A stretch of 64,000 bases of DNA from an uncultured candidate division Zixibacteria bacterium. Lineage in GTDB: Bacteria > Zixibacteria > MSB-5A5 > SM1-73. The notes beneath the pieces are model-generated. The model did no database searches, had not been told where the DNA came from, and saw only the letters and a program-made list of their open reading frames with translations. The translations under genes were made by a program, and so were the position numbers. Positions 1 to 9,238 of this stretch are shown here, one piece after another; within the stretch, counting starts at the first letter, position 1; each line of letters starts with the position of its first letter. Location of the stretch: NCBI GenBank assembly GCA_903908285.1, contig CAIVRH010000037.1, positions 1 through 64,000 on the forward strand, written 5' to 3'.

Positions 1-1
1 A

Positions 2-136
2 GAAGGGAGATTTGGCATGCTCAAACAACACTACCGGCAACATCGTGGTTTATCTAAATTGAGAAGAGAAGCTTATCTCGTATGGTATGTCTCAATTATT
101 ATCAACCACAAAAAACCAACACGTTTTTACCATTAA
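2..136 (+). CDS. C-terminal end of a transposase-like protein (cut by window edge)
   Basis: An open frame enters from the left edge and stops at a TAA. Its last 44 residues begin EGRFGMLKQHYRQHRGLSK and continue with an Arg/Glu-rich helix and an Asn-His-Lys-Lys end. A Gly-Arg-Phe/Leu-Lys run followed by 'RGL.K.R.E' resembles the C-terminal end of DDE transposases (IS1182/IS5-like). Only the tail is visible, so neither catalytic residues nor an inverted repeat can be checked. The call rests on pattern resemblance. Confidence 0.45.
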   Translation, partial: EGRFGMLKQHYRQHRGLSKLRREAYLVWYVSIIINHKKPTRFYH

Positions 137-431
137 CCCGGGTTTCTCATCTCCGTTTGGAGAAGATAAGGTAAATTCAAAATTCAAAATGAAAAATGTA
201 AAATTACAATTAAAAAGTTAAAATTGTTTAAGCAATAGGATAGAAAAAAAGTAATTTTGCTCTTTACGTTTTTAATTAGTTTTGTTACTAAAGCAAAGAT
301 GATATTTCAATCCTATAACCGAAGATTTAAGTTACATAAACAAGATTCTCCCACCTTGGGCATGACCATCTCTGCAAATAGATATACAAATATAAGTTGA
401 CAGGGGGCAGATAAAACATAATCTTTATACC
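137..431. repeat. A/T-rich intergenic spacer with AAATTCAAAAT-type tracts
   Basis: No gene is seen here. Around 172-232 the sequence is a run of short degenerate units of the type AAATTCAAAATTAAAA. The same kind of tract recurs in at least seven other spacers of the window. The remainder is unremarkable A/T-rich DNA before ispG, with no strong promoter recognised. Confidence 0.5.
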
Positions 432-1508
432 ATGATAAAAAGAAGAAAGACCAAGAAAGTCTGGGTGGGGAAAGTTCCAATTGGCGGAGGTGCGCCCATA
501 TCCGTCCAATCGATGACCAAGACCGACACCCGGGATGTATCGGCTACAATCAAACAGATAAAACAACTGCAGAATGCCGGTTGTGAGATCATCCGGGTGG
601 CGGTGCCGGATATGGACGCAGCTTTGGCTCTGACCAAGATAAAGAAGGGAATAAAAATTCCACTGGTGGCGGACATTCATTTTGATTACAAGCTCGCATT
701 GAAATCTATTGATGCGGGGGTGGACAAGCTCCGAATCAATCCCGGTAACATCGGAGCGGAATGGAAGGTGAAAGAGATCGTAAAATCTGCAAAGGAGAGG
801 GAAATTCCTATCCGAATTGGGGTGAATGCCGGTTCGCTTCCGCGTGATATTTTGGCTAAGTATAAAAAGCCGACTCCTTCTGCTTTGGTGGAAGCAGCTT
901 TAAGACAGGTTAGAATCCTGGAGAAATTGAATTTTACCGATATTGTGCTTTCTCTCAAAGCCTTCGACGTTCCCATGACGGTGGAAGCGTATCAGCTTAT
1001 CTCAAAAAAGACGAATTATCCTTTACATCTTGGCATTACCGAAGCGGGATTACCATTATTGGGTTCAGTGAGATCGGCTTTGGGAATCGGTCTATTGTTG
1101 GCTGAGGGTATCGGCGATACCATTAGAGTTTCTTTGACCGGTGATCCAGTAGAAGAGGTGAAGGTGGGATATGAGATTTTGAAATCCTTGAACTTGCGGG
1201 AGCACGGACCCACTATCATCTCCTGCCCCACCTGCGGTAGGTGCGAGATAGATTTGATTTCCCTCACCCAAAAAGTGGAACAAAAACTCAAGAATGTCCA
1301 CGCACCGCTTAAGATAGCCGTCATGGGTTGTGTGGTAAATGGTCCAGGTGAGGCAAGAGACGCGGATTTGGGAATTGCCGGGGGGAAAGGATACGGGCTT
1401 TTGTTCCGCAAGGGGAAAGAGATTGGGAAGGTGAAGGAAAAGGATTTGGTGAATGCATTGATTGATATGGTGCAAGAGTTGAGGGAAAGGAGGGTAAATG
1501 GAAATTAA
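432..1508 (+). CDS. ispG: 4-hydroxy-3-methylbut-2-enyl diphosphate synthase (IspG/GcpE)
   Basis: IspG catalyses the reductive opening of 2-C-methyl-erythritol-2,4-cyclodiphosphate to HMBPP, the penultimate step of the MEP isoprenoid pathway, in the cytosol. The 358-residue protein has the usual bacterial two-domain length. An N-terminal TIM-barrel part carries ISVQSMTKTDTRD near residues 23-35 and VADIHFDYKLAL near 79-90. The C-terminal domain carries the 4Fe-4S ligands Cys265, Cys268 and Cys300 (SCPTCGR and MGCVVNGPGEA), and Glu307 matches the conserved glutamate ligand. The next gene starts inside its last codons, suggesting co-translation. Family assignment is firm. Confidence 0.97.
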   Translation: MIKRRKTKKVWVGKVPIGGGAPISVQSMTKTDTRDVSATIKQIKQLQNAGCEIIRVAVPDMDAALALTKIKKGIKIPLVADIHFDYKLALKSIDAGVDKLRINPGNIGAEWKVKEIVKSAKEREIPIRIGVNAGSLPRDILAKYKKPTPSALVEAALRQVRILEKLNFTDIVLSLKAFDVPMTVEAYQLISKKTNYPLHLGITEAGLPLLGSVRSALGIGLLLAEGIGDTIRVSLTGDPVEEVKVGYEILKSLNLREHGPTIISCPTCGRCEIDLISLTQKVEQKLKNVHAPLKIAVMGCVVNGPGEARDADLGIAGGKGYGLLFRKGKEIGKVKEKDLVNALIDMVQELRERRVNGN

Positions 1509-2529
1509 TACAGACCAGATAAGAGAAAAATATGCCGAACTTCTGCCCAGATACCAAAACCTTGCAATCAACTTGAATCAAGCGCTGGAATTATTCCTAC
1601 ATAATGCTGGTATTAGTTACTTGTCCATTGACAAGAGGGTAAAAGACCTTGATTCGTTCATTGAAAAAACAAGAAGAAAGGAATATACGAATCCCTTCGA
1701 TCAGATTGAGGACATATGTGGAATTAGAATCATCTGCTATTACACAAGTGATTTAGAGAAAATTAATGATATAATAAAGAAGGAATTAAACATAATAGAG
1801 TCTGCGGATAAGGAACACCTGTTGAAACCCGATCAATTTGGGTATCGGTCTTATCACTTTATTGTTAAAATAAAAGGGGATTGGTTGAACGCACCGAATT
1901 ATAGAGGACTGCAAGACTTGAAAGCAGAGATTCAAGTCAGAACTGTCTTGATGCATGCTTGGGCTGAAATTCAGCACAAGTTGGCATACAAGAGAAAAAA
2001 TGATGTCCCGGATCAATTTCAGAGACAGTTTGCGAGAATAGCAGCTAAATTGGAAGAAACAGACGAACAATTCGAGAATTTAAGGGTGGATATTGAAGAA
2101 TACCGAAAGCAACTCATTACCAATGCAGATAAAGCCAATGGAGTTTTTGATTTAACTCTGCCATTGAATTTAGATAACCTCGAAGCATTTTTAAATTACT
2201 ATTTTCCAGGGCAGAAAAAAGCAACAAGAAATTGGACAAGACACCTGTTGGAGGAATTGGTAAAGCGGGGAATTACTATTAGACAACTAGTCGAGTCCTA
2301 TCAAAAGATCAAAGCACTTCTTCCTCAAATTGAGGAAGAGGATTTTGAAGGAGAAAAATTAGGAAAAAGTATGTATCAACAAGGAATGGCGCGACTCATC
2401 TTAGATCTCACGGTTGACAGTTACTTTGAGAGACATAATAGCACAACTCTATCTAAGCAGACCGAGCTGAAACCACTTCCTCATGTGGAAATTGCAAGAA
2501 AATGGAGAAAGATAATAAAGGAGGAGTAA
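1498..2529 (+). CDS. RelA/SpoT-domain (p)ppGpp synthetase-like protein
   Basis: This 343-residue protein carries a stand-alone RelA/SpoT nucleotidyltransferase domain at about 20-215. Visible motifs are DICGIRI (72-78), GYRSYHF (115-121) and EIQVRTVLMHAWAEIQHKL (144-162), which in the family bind ATP, GDP/GTP and Mg2+. No HD hydrolase, TGS or ACT domain is present, so it resembles a small alarmone synthetase. It is longer than typical RelP/RelQ because of about 130 extra C-terminal residues of unknown role. The ATG follows a strong AGGAGG and overlaps the end of ispG by 11 bases. Synthetase activity and product (pppGpp, ppGpp or other) are inferred. Confidence 0.85.
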   Translation: MEINTDQIREKYAELLPRYQNLAINLNQALELFLHNAGISYLSIDKRVKDLDSFIEKTRRKEYTNPFDQIEDICGIRIICYYTSDLEKINDIIKKELNIIESADKEHLLKPDQFGYRSYHFIVKIKGDWLNAPNYRGLQDLKAEIQVRTVLMHAWAEIQHKLAYKRKNDVPDQFQRQFARIAAKLEETDEQFENLRVDIEEYRKQLITNADKANGVFDLTLPLNLDNLEAFLNYYFPGQKKATRNWTRHLLEELVKRGITIRQLVESYQKIKALLPQIEEEDFEGEKLGKSMYQQGMARLILDLTVDSYFERHNSTTLSKQTELKPLPHVEIARKWRKIIKEE

Positions 2530-2593
2530 ATAATAAGTTGCATCTTAATAAGATAAGCGATAAAAAACATAGATTAACTTGTAGGCTTGTAAT

Positions 2594-3430
2594 ATGAGCT
2601 CAAAAGAAATCAAAATCGATACCAAAGTGAAACTCAACAATGGGGTAGAAATGCCCATGTTTGGGTTGGGCACGTTTCAGATGAGAAGCGGTAAGGAGAC
2701 GCAACAAGCTGTTCTTTCTGCCTTACAAGCCAGCTACCGGCTCATCGACACCGCCCAAATGTACGGGAATGAAGAGGATGTGGGAATAGCGCTAAAGAAA
2801 AGCGGCATCCCACGGGAAGAGGTCTTTATCACTACAAAATTATGGAACTCCGACCACGGCTACCAGAAAGCTCTGGACGCCTGCGAAGAAAGCCTGGGGA
2901 AATTGGGTTTATCATACGTTGATCTCTATTTGATTCACTGGCCGGTTCAAAAGCTCCGCAACGAAACCTGGAAAGCGATGCAGACACTTTTGAAAAAGGG
3001 GAAATGCCGGGCCATTGGTGTCAGCAACTACATGATCGGGCATCTGGAGGACCTGTTAGCCAATTCGGACACGGTTCCCGCAGTCAATCAGGTGGAGTTC
3101 AGTCCCTATCTATATCTTAATGACCTGCTGGATTTTTGCCGCAATCATCGGATACAGCTCAAAGCATATAGCCCCCTGACCAAAGGACAAAAGCTGAATG
3201 ATCCCAAACTAACAGCCATAGCAAAGAAATATTCCAAGACCCCAGCTCAGATTCTGATCAGATGGGTATTGCAGAAAGATGTGGTGGTTATACCCAAATC
3301 GTCCCACCCGGATAGGATTCTGGAAAACGAAGACGTTTTCGATTTTGAAATATCGCCTGCTGATATGAAATTGCTCGATTCGTTCAATCAAAACCTGCGC
3401 ACCAGCTGGGACCCCACCACGATACCGTAA
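2594..3430 (+). CDS. Aldo/keto reductase
   Basis: A cytosolic NADPH-dependent reductase of the AKR superfamily, of typical length (278 residues). The catalytic tetrad is visible: Asp52 and Tyr57 in DTAQMYGNEEDVG, Lys82 in TTKLWN and His115 in YLIHWPV. The C-terminal cofactor loop VIPKSSHPDRI is also present. The sequence is of the AKR3/AKR5 '2,5-didehydrogluconate reductase-like' type. The substrate cannot be read from sequence. It stands alone, 64 bases after the RelA-like gene, with a weak ribosome site, so co-transcription is possible but not shown. Confidence 0.93.
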   Translation: MSSKEIKIDTKVKLNNGVEMPMFGLGTFQMRSGKETQQAVLSALQASYRLIDTAQMYGNEEDVGIALKKSGIPREEVFITTKLWNSDHGYQKALDACEESLGKLGLSYVDLYLIHWPVQKLRNETWKAMQTLLKKGKCRAIGVSNYMIGHLEDLLANSDTVPAVNQVEFSPYLYLNDLLDFCRNHRIQLKAYSPLTKGQKLNDPKLTAIAKKYSKTPAQILIRWVLQKDVVVIPKSSHPDRILENEDVFDFEISPADMKLLDSFNQNLRTSWDPTTIP

Positions 3431-3575
3431 TTTTACAAATTAAAACATCGTAGGCTGGGCACCCTGCCCAGTCTCTCGCACAACCCGAGGGTTGTCTCTA
3501 TCGAGTTTGTTTATTGAGCAGAGGCAGGTCAGAACATTAGCAGGTTCTGCGATAAAGCAAAACATAGGATAAGAT

Positions 3576-4943
3576 ATGTCGATCTTCAATTTGTTGAGAA
3601 AAATCAATTCAGTTAAAAAAGCAGAAAAACTAAGTGCTGAACAAATCAGACTTCTGCAACAAAAACGACTCAAGAAATTGCTGAGACATGTCTTGGCAAA
3701 ATCGAGGTTTTATCAACGATATTATCAAGAACATGGAATAACAATGGATAAAGTTGATAAAATCGGATTGCAGGACTTGCCGCCCATTGACAAGAAAATA
3801 ATGATGGAGCATTTTGATGATCTGGTTTGCGATCCGTTAATTAGAAGAGAGGATTTGGAGAAGTTTATCGGTGTTCCATCCAATCGGGGGAAAAAATATA
3901 AAGACTCATATCGGGTCATTCATACTTCCGGTTCCACCGGGACTTTGGGGCTTTTTGTCTATGGAGAGGATGATTGGGATTGGCATAGAGCCATGGTCGT
4001 TACCAGGGTTAGCCGAACCAAAATCAATTTCCTCAAGAAAACAAAACTGGCTTATATCGGAGCCATCGACGGACACTACGCCGGAATAAGTATTGCTCAG
4101 TCGACACCACGATTTTTATTCGATTTACTGCCCTTGTCGGTCAATAGCCCCCTTCAGGAAATCTGCAACGAGGTAAACCGCTTTCAACCTGTGGTCTTAA
4201 GTGGTTATTCCTCGGGAGTGTATCTTTTGGCGGGGGAACAGATCAAGGGGAATATCAACATTAAACCCCAAAGGATCGTCTGCTCGGCAGACCCTCTTAC
4301 TTCTCAAATGAGAGAGACGATAAAGAGAGCTTTTGGGATCGAACCGGTGAATTTCTATGCCGCTTCGGAATCGGTGGGAATGGCGGCTGAATGCGACATG
4401 AATAGAAGCTTTCATCTTTTTGATGATTGGCATTGTTTCGAAATTGTGGATGGAAATTTCATGCGGGTCAATCCGGGAGAGCAGGGAAAAGTTCTTTTGA
4501 CCAATCTTTATAATTACACCCAGCCCCTCATTCGTTATCAGCTGATGGATGAGATCACCTTGGACGAGAAGCTTTGTGAATGCGGATCCCCTTTTCCGGT
4601 CATCAAGAATATTGCCGGACGGCAGGAGGATTTCCTTTGGTTCGAAAAACCTAATGGGGAGAAAGAATATGTTCATCCCATAGTGATAGTTGAATTTTTC
4701 GTTCCCGGTCTGGAAAAATTGCAGATCATCCAAACCCAGAAGAACAGATTGCTGATGAAAGCAATAATTCATGGAAATAAAGAAAACGTTCTACCAGCCA
4801 TTCGACAGAGGATGAGAGCGATTCTCGAAGGCAAAGGATTAGAAAATGCGGTTGGTTTTGAGGTGGAGGTGGTTAAGGAAATTACCCCTGATCCTAAAAC
4901 CGGTAAATTCAAGCTGATAGTTCCATTTAAGAATAAGGTATGA
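3576..4943 (+). CDS. Phenylacetate-CoA ligase-like (PaaK/CapK) adenylate-forming enzyme
   Basis: A 455-residue member of the ANL adenylating superfamily. The phosphate-binding loop HTSGSTGTLG lies at about 116-125, an acidic/aromatic adenylation stretch (FYAASESVGMAAECD) is mid-protein, and TGKFK near the C-terminus matches the A10 lysine motif. Members activate a carboxylate as acyl-AMP and usually pass it to CoA. PaaK/CapK relatives are often placed near polysaccharide or secondary-metabolite genes, but no such neighbours occur here, so the substrate is unknown. A cysteine cluster (CECGSPFPV) in the second half resembles the Cys-containing loop of coenzyme F390 synthetase-like members. Confidence 0.88.
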   Translation: MSIFNLLRKINSVKKAEKLSAEQIRLLQQKRLKKLLRHVLAKSRFYQRYYQEHGITMDKVDKIGLQDLPPIDKKIMMEHFDDLVCDPLIRREDLEKFIGVPSNRGKKYKDSYRVIHTSGSTGTLGLFVYGEDDWDWHRAMVVTRVSRTKINFLKKTKLAYIGAIDGHYAGISIAQSTPRFLFDLLPLSVNSPLQEICNEVNRFQPVVLSGYSSGVYLLAGEQIKGNINIKPQRIVCSADPLTSQMRETIKRAFGIEPVNFYAASESVGMAAECDMNRSFHLFDDWHCFEIVDGNFMRVNPGEQGKVLLTNLYNYTQPLIRYQLMDEITLDEKLCECGSPFPVIKNIAGRQEDFLWFEKPNGEKEYVHPIVIVEFFVPGLEKLQIIQTQKNRLLMKAIIHGNKENVLPAIRQRMRAILEGKGLENAVGFEVEVVKEITPDPKTGKFKLIVPFKNKV

Positions 4944-5306
4944 TGTCGGGAGCTCGGACGAGCCCGTCTGCCCAGACAGGCTCCCGTCCGGGTGGGCACA
5001 GGGCTCATGATATACGGAATGTAATTTGATTAATCCCCCTCACCCTGTATCCCTCTCCCACAAGGGGAGAGGGAATTAATGCTTGGGTTGGATGAATCCG
5101 ACCGCTACAGTTTCACTCCCCCAGATAGATTACCCCAATTCTTGAAATCGTTTCCACATTCAGGGAACAAACCGCACCTTTATTCGTAAAGATAAGGGCA
5201 GGATAAAGCGGAGCTTTTTATGCACAGAATTGGAACTTATCATCCGGAAATAAGTAAGTACTTACATAAAACAAGAGATGGCGTTCTGATATAAAGGAGC
5301 CGAAAC
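4944..5306. repeat. Intergenic repeat block: GAGCTCGGACGA unit and C/G-rich palindrome
   Basis: No gene. Bases 4949-5010 begin GAGCTCGGACGAGCCCGTCTG and repeat, with changes, a unit at 17928-17985. Bases 5035-5077 are a copy of the window's commonest dispersed palindrome (CCCCTCACCC...CCCTCTCC...GGAGAGGG). The remainder before the DUF5916 gene shows no convincing promoter; its ribosome site AAAGGAG lies just ahead of the ATG. Confidence 0.6.
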
Positions 5307-7571
5307 ATGAAAACATTCGCAACCCAACGAAAAATACAGATTCTTCTGCTGCTTTTGATCAGTCTGGTATTTTCGAGCTTGAGGGCTATTGCCGATGAAT
5401 CTTTCCAGCCAGTGTTCAAGCCGACCCTTACCATAGAAAAAGCAGCCGGGATAATAAAAATCGACGGTAAACTGGATGATGTAGGGTGGGAAAATGTCAG
5501 AAAAGCGACCAATTTCGTGGAGCGATCCCCCGGGGACAACACCAAACCCGAAGTGGAAACGGAAGCATTCATGACCTATGACGACAGCAAGCTCTACGTG
5601 GCTTTAGTCTGTCATGACAATCCCGCGGCGATCCGCGCCACCATGTGCCAGCGTGACCAGTTCTCCGGCGATGATGCTGCGTGCTTCTTAGTCGATACCT
5701 ATGGCGATGCAGCTTGGGCATACGAGTTCTTTGTGAACCCCTATGGAGTACAAAAAGATCTTCTCTGGTCGAGCGTGGGGGGAGAAGATCCCGGAATCGA
5801 CTTAATCTGGGAATCGGCTGCCCTGATTACCGATTCCGGTTACCAGGTGGAAATGGCCATCCCGTTTGCCAGCATCCGTTTCCCCAACCAGGATGTGCAG
5901 ACCTGGAGGGTGGAATTCTGGCGCAACCGGCCCCGGGAGAGTTTCAAGCAGTATACCTGGTCGGCAAATGATCGGAATGAGCAATGCTGGCCCTGCCAGT
6001 GGGGAACAGTGGAAGGTATCAAAAACGTGCATCCGGGAAAAGGCATCGAGATACTGCCGTCGATCGTAACTTACCAGTCTGGCAGCCTCAAAGGTCCGCG
6101 TTTCAAGAACGACAATCCGGACGGAGAGCTTTCAGTGGGCGGGAAATATGCGATCACTTCCGATATGACGGTTGAGGCGACCATCAATCCCGATTTCAGC
6201 CAGATAGAAAGCGATGCTGCCCAGATCGACGTGAACACCACCTACGCCCTGATGTATCCCGAAAAAAGGCCATTCTTTCAGGAGGGGAGCGACATATTCC
6301 GGACCATGTTCAATTCCTTCTATACCCGCACCATCAACGATCCGCAGCTGGCCATCAAACTTACCGGCAGGATGGGGAAAAATTCGGTCGGGTTCCTGTC
6401 GGCGCTGGACCAGAATACCCCTTACATCATCCCCCTGCCCGAAGGGAGTGTGTTGATCAATCCGGGCAAAAGCTTCGCCAATATCCTGAGGGGTTCACGA
6501 GCGTTCGGTAATAATTCCATGATCGGATTCATGATCAACGACCGCCGTTTGGACGGGGGCGGATCAGGCACCATAGCCACCTTTGACTATGATTTCCGGC
6601 TCTCGAAAAGCTATAGCACGGATGGGCAGTTTATCGCCAGCCGCACCATCGAGCCGGTGGATACCTCGCTGACTTCAGGTTTGAAAGGTATCCTATTCGA
6701 CAAAGGAAAGCATACGGCAGTTTTTGACGGTGAGTCCTTCTATGGCAGCGCGTTCATCACCAGATTGAAGCGCAATGCGCGCAGTTGGAATTTCCTTATC
6801 GATTACGATCAGGTTAGCCCCTCGTATCGAACAGAGATCGGATTTGACCCGGTGATAGATTACCGGAACCTTACCGTATATCAAAGTTACAACATCTATC
6901 CGAAAAACAGCATATTTGTGAGGATAACTCCGCAGGCCAGCATTTATCGAAGGTGGAGTTTCGACCGGGTGAAAAAGATTGAGGAAAACGACATCGGCAT
7001 TGATGGTGAACTCAAGATCGCCCAGGTCTATTTCAGTGTTAATTTCGGCCAGTCCAATGAATTGTGGGGAGGAGTCCAGTTTGACCATCTCTGGGGGGTG
7101 AATACCGACTTGAGCGGATGGATCAGCAACCGGCTGGGATGTGATTTGGAGTATCGCCAGGGGGTGGGCATCGACCGGCACCGCTTTATCAAGGAAAATG
7201 AAACCAACATCAATACATCACTCTTTATCAAACCGGTGGACCGGCTCACCATTGAGCCTGATTTCAGCTACTTCAAAAGCACACAAATCGGGACCGGAGT
7301 AAAACTCTACCAAGTATACATCACCCGGACCAGAATCAAATTCCAAGCCAACCGACAGCTTTCCTTCCGGCTAGTGGTTCAATACGATGACTTCGAGCAG
7401 ACCTGGGAGGTGGATCCCCTTCTCACCTACCGGGTTAATTCACTTTCGGTTCTCTACATTGGCTCTTCTTATAATTATTACAATCTGATTTTGGATCCGA
7501 GTGACCAGTCCCGGTGGAAAATGACCTCCCGCCAGTTTTTCATGAAGCTGCAATACCTGTTCCAGACCTAA
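5307..7571 (+). CDS. DUF5916 family outer-membrane protein with N-terminal CBM9-like domain
   Basis: A 754-residue exported protein. Residues 1-29 form a signal peptide (basic N-terminus, poly-Leu core, cleavage near AIA-D). Residues about 38-220 resemble a family 9 carbohydrate-binding/DOMON sandwich, with IDGKLDDVGWENV and a Trp/Tyr-rich core. The rest is the DUF5916 region, rich in alternating Tyr/Phe strands and ending in Phe, as in outer-membrane beta-barrels. Such proteins are common in FCB bacteria. Their function is unknown; glycan binding or uptake is often guessed. AAAGGAG sits 7 bases before the ATG. A perfect hairpin follows the stop. Confidence 0.85.
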   Translation: MKTFATQRKIQILLLLLISLVFSSLRAIADESFQPVFKPTLTIEKAAGIIKIDGKLDDVGWENVRKATNFVERSPGDNTKPEVETEAFMTYDDSKLYVALVCHDNPAAIRATMCQRDQFSGDDAACFLVDTYGDAAWAYEFFVNPYGVQKDLLWSSVGGEDPGIDLIWESAALITDSGYQVEMAIPFASIRFPNQDVQTWRVEFWRNRPRESFKQYTWSANDRNEQCWPCQWGTVEGIKNVHPGKGIEILPSIVTYQSGSLKGPRFKNDNPDGELSVGGKYAITSDMTVEATINPDFSQIESDAAQIDVNTTYALMYPEKRPFFQEGSDIFRTMFNSFYTRTINDPQLAIKLTGRMGKNSVGFLSALDQNTPYIIPLPEGSVLINPGKSFANILRGSRAFGNNSMIGFMINDRRLDGGGSGTIATFDYDFRLSKSYSTDGQFIASRTIEPVDTSLTSGLKGILFDKGKHTAVFDGESFYGSAFITRLKRNARSWNFLIDYDQVSPSYRTEIGFDPVIDYRNLTVYQSYNIYPKNSIFVRITPQASIYRRWSFDRVKKIEENDIGIDGELKIAQVYFSVNFGQSNELWGGVQFDHLWGVNTDLSGWISNRLGCDLEYRQGVGIDRHRFIKENETNINTSLFIKPVDRLTIEPDFSYFKSTQIGTGVKLYQVYITRTRIKFQANRQLSFRLVVQYDDFEQTWEVDPLLTYRVNSLSVLYIGSSYNYYNLILDPSDQSRWKMTSRQFFMKLQYLFQT

Positions 7572-7607
7572 CGATTACCCGTAAGACAGATATTCCATAC
7601 ATACCAA

Positions 7608-7634
7608 AGCGCAGGGCTGAATGCACCCTGCGCT
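7608..7634. repeat. Perfect stem-loop after the DUF5916 gene
   Basis: AGCGCAGGG and CCCTGCGCT pair over nine bases around a nine-base loop. No T-run follows, so it is not a canonical intrinsic terminator. It resembles the 'GCAGGGC..AGCCCTGC' half of the dispersed repeat seen at 45838, 49423 and 58755. Confidence 0.6.
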
Positions 7635-7665
7635 ATGAATGATATCTTATCTTCCCTAATCAAAA

Positions 7666-7869
7666 CTATTTGGCAGAAGCATGGGTAAGAAACGGGGAGA
7701 CTTCCGTCCACTGTCGCTGTTTCCAGTAGCTTAGTTCCCAGAGATCATACAGTTCGTCTTTAAGCTCCGGGACTGGATTCTTTTCTTCAGCAGGGGAAGA
7801 CTCCGGCAGGAACCGAAACCTCATATTCCGGTTATCATTATCATCTAAGTCATTCCATATCAGGCTCAT
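7666..7869 (-). CDS. Small acidic hypothetical protein
   Basis: A 67-residue protein of no recognised family. It is acidic and aromatic, with a Trp/Tyr-rich C-terminal half (ELYDLWELSYWKQRQW) and a charged Asp/Asn run near the start. A clear ribosome site GGAGG lies six bases before the ATG, which is the main reason to accept it as a gene. Its function is unknown, and it is not closely linked to a partner: the next minus-strand gene upstream begins more than 700 bases away. Confidence 0.5.
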   Translation of the reverse strand: MSLIWNDLDDNDNRNMRFRFLPESSPAEEKNPVPELKDELYDLWELSYWKQRQWTEVSPFLTHASAK

Positions 7870-8200
7870 ATCATACCTCCAAAAGCTTGCTTGCGCTTTT
7901 CATAGTCTTAAATGTTTACAGCGTTACCAAAGAATTCAACTCACGCGAGACCGGATCAAATGTGTATACTTACTTTGAACCTTCAGACACTTTAGATAAT
8001 CATTACCTCTAATCAATCCATACCCCCTTATACTTCTCTTTTGTGTTACATTGTTATATACCTTCGGAAATTGAAGAAGTTTCGAAAAAATTGGGGCTTT
8101 TCCGAGTCTTTTGTCTTGGTGGATTTTTTTCTATTTCACGCAGGGTTCGGTGGGTTTTGGATAATATGAGCAGTGCCCACTTAGCGAACTGTGGAGTTTA
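7870..8200. other. Intergenic region, nothing recognised
   Basis: This 331-base stretch between two minus-strand genes contains no gene I can support. It includes A/T-rich patches that could hold the promoter of the small protein, but no pair of boxes is convincing and no repeat copy was recognised. Confidence 0.4.
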
Positions 8201-8584
8201 TTATTCAGGCTGGGGGTTGGACCAATGCGAGTGGATGAGCTTCCATTCGCCTTTGATCTGATGATACACCTCTGTGCTATTCCAGCGGGAAGTGATTTTG
8301 CCATCTAGAGAATAATTGTTAAGATTGAATGTCAGGATTCCGGTATCACCGTACCACTGTACTTTGGGATTCAATATTTCATAGCGGTCGATGTGAAATT
8401 TCCCGTGGAGGCTGGACATATATTCTTTGAAAGCATCCCCACCATCCAGCCGGGTGTCCAAGGTTGGATCGAAATAGGTCATTTCGTCCGTGCTAAGCGC
8501 GGCAAAGCCAGAGGTGTCCCCCTTGCTCCATCTTTCCAATGCCGCCTTCTCCAGGGCAATGATTATTTCTTCTGGTCTTTTCAT
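8201..8584 (-). CDS. NTF2-like (SnoaL/DUF4440-type) protein
   Basis: A 127-residue cytosolic protein with the alpha+beta cone pattern of the NTF2/SnoaL superfamily. An N-terminal helix (ALEKAALERWSKGD) is followed by FDPTLDTRLDGGDAFKEYM and a C-terminal strand pair ending in GEWKLIHSHWS, which is typical of DUF4440/SnoaL_3 proteins. These are small enzymes or binding proteins with very diverse ligands, so a specific role cannot be given. It is transcribed in the same direction as the flavin reductase upstream, 66 bases away. Confidence 0.8.
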   Translation of the reverse strand: MKRPEEIIIALEKAALERWSKGDTSGFAALSTDEMTYFDPTLDTRLDGGDAFKEYMSSLHGKFHIDRYEILNPKVQWYGDTGILTFNLNNYSLDGKITSRWNSTEVYHQIKGEWKLIHSHWSNPQPE

Positions 8585-8650
8585 ATAATGTCTCTTTAGT
8601 AGAATGCAGTTATGATGTTATGATTTGTTATAACAATTCCTCTCTAAAAG

Positions 8651-9217
8651 TTATTTCTCCTTCAAATTTTTACCAATGTTCCATGCCTTCCCGATATTCT
8701 CACCGATGGACCAATAATTATTATCGGGCATGCTTAAGGTGAACGGATTTATCTTTTTTATGTCCAACTGACCATCGGTTAAATACTTTTCTTCGGTAAA
8801 AACCTCTTTGGGCTCTCCGATGTAAAGCATATCGAACGGCAGTTTGACTACCTCATATACCGAACACGACATGCATACCGGGCATTCTTTGATCAGCGGA
8901 GCTTTGTCCGATACGCCATAGAAAACATCAAAAAGCCCGGATTTATCGGTTTTGCTCCCGGAAACCAGCCCGCAATAATCGGTTTTCTCCACCAGCGAAA
9001 CACTCGGAATATTGATGCTGAATTCCCCATTCTCATCGATACCTTTATTAGTATGGTGTGGGCCTAACGCTATCGCAAATAAAGGAGGTTTGAAATTCAC
9101 TCTCGAAACCCATGCCGCAGCCATGAAATTAGGTTTCCCCTCAACGAGAGAGCCCACCAATACTATCGGCATAGGGTACAAAAAAGCCGCATTGCTGTCA
9201 ATTTTGATTTTATTCAT
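8651..9217 (-). CDS. Flavin reductase-like FMN-binding protein (flavoredoxin type)
   Basis: A 188-residue protein of the flavin-reductase/flavoredoxin split-barrel family. Recognisable pieces are YPMPIVLVGSLVEGKPNFMAAAW near the N-terminus, the 'VNFKPPLFAIALGPHHTNKGI' segment and 'EFSINIPSVSLVEKTDYCGLVSG' with its conserved Cys-Gly. The family binds FMN and acts in NAD(P)H-dependent flavin or electron transfer. A good ribosome site (AAGGAG) precedes the ATG, and the gene lies 21 bases after the putative nuclease-like gene, so the two probably share a transcript. The physiological partner is unknown. Confidence 0.88.
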   Translation of the reverse strand: MNKIKIDSNAAFLYPMPIVLVGSLVEGKPNFMAAAWVSRVNFKPPLFAIALGPHHTNKGIDENGEFSINIPSVSLVEKTDYCGLVSGSKTDKSGLFDVFYGVSDKAPLIKECPVCMSCSVYEVVKLPFDMLYIGEPKEVFTEEKYLTDGQLDIKKINPFTLSMPDNNYWSIGENIGKAWNIGKNLKEK

Positions 9218-9238
9218 AGTTTGTCACTCCTTATGCTA

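Noticed and set aside
8043-8261. 72-codon plus-strand frame
   Set aside because: It overlaps the 3' part of a recognised minus-strand gene and has no supporting features.
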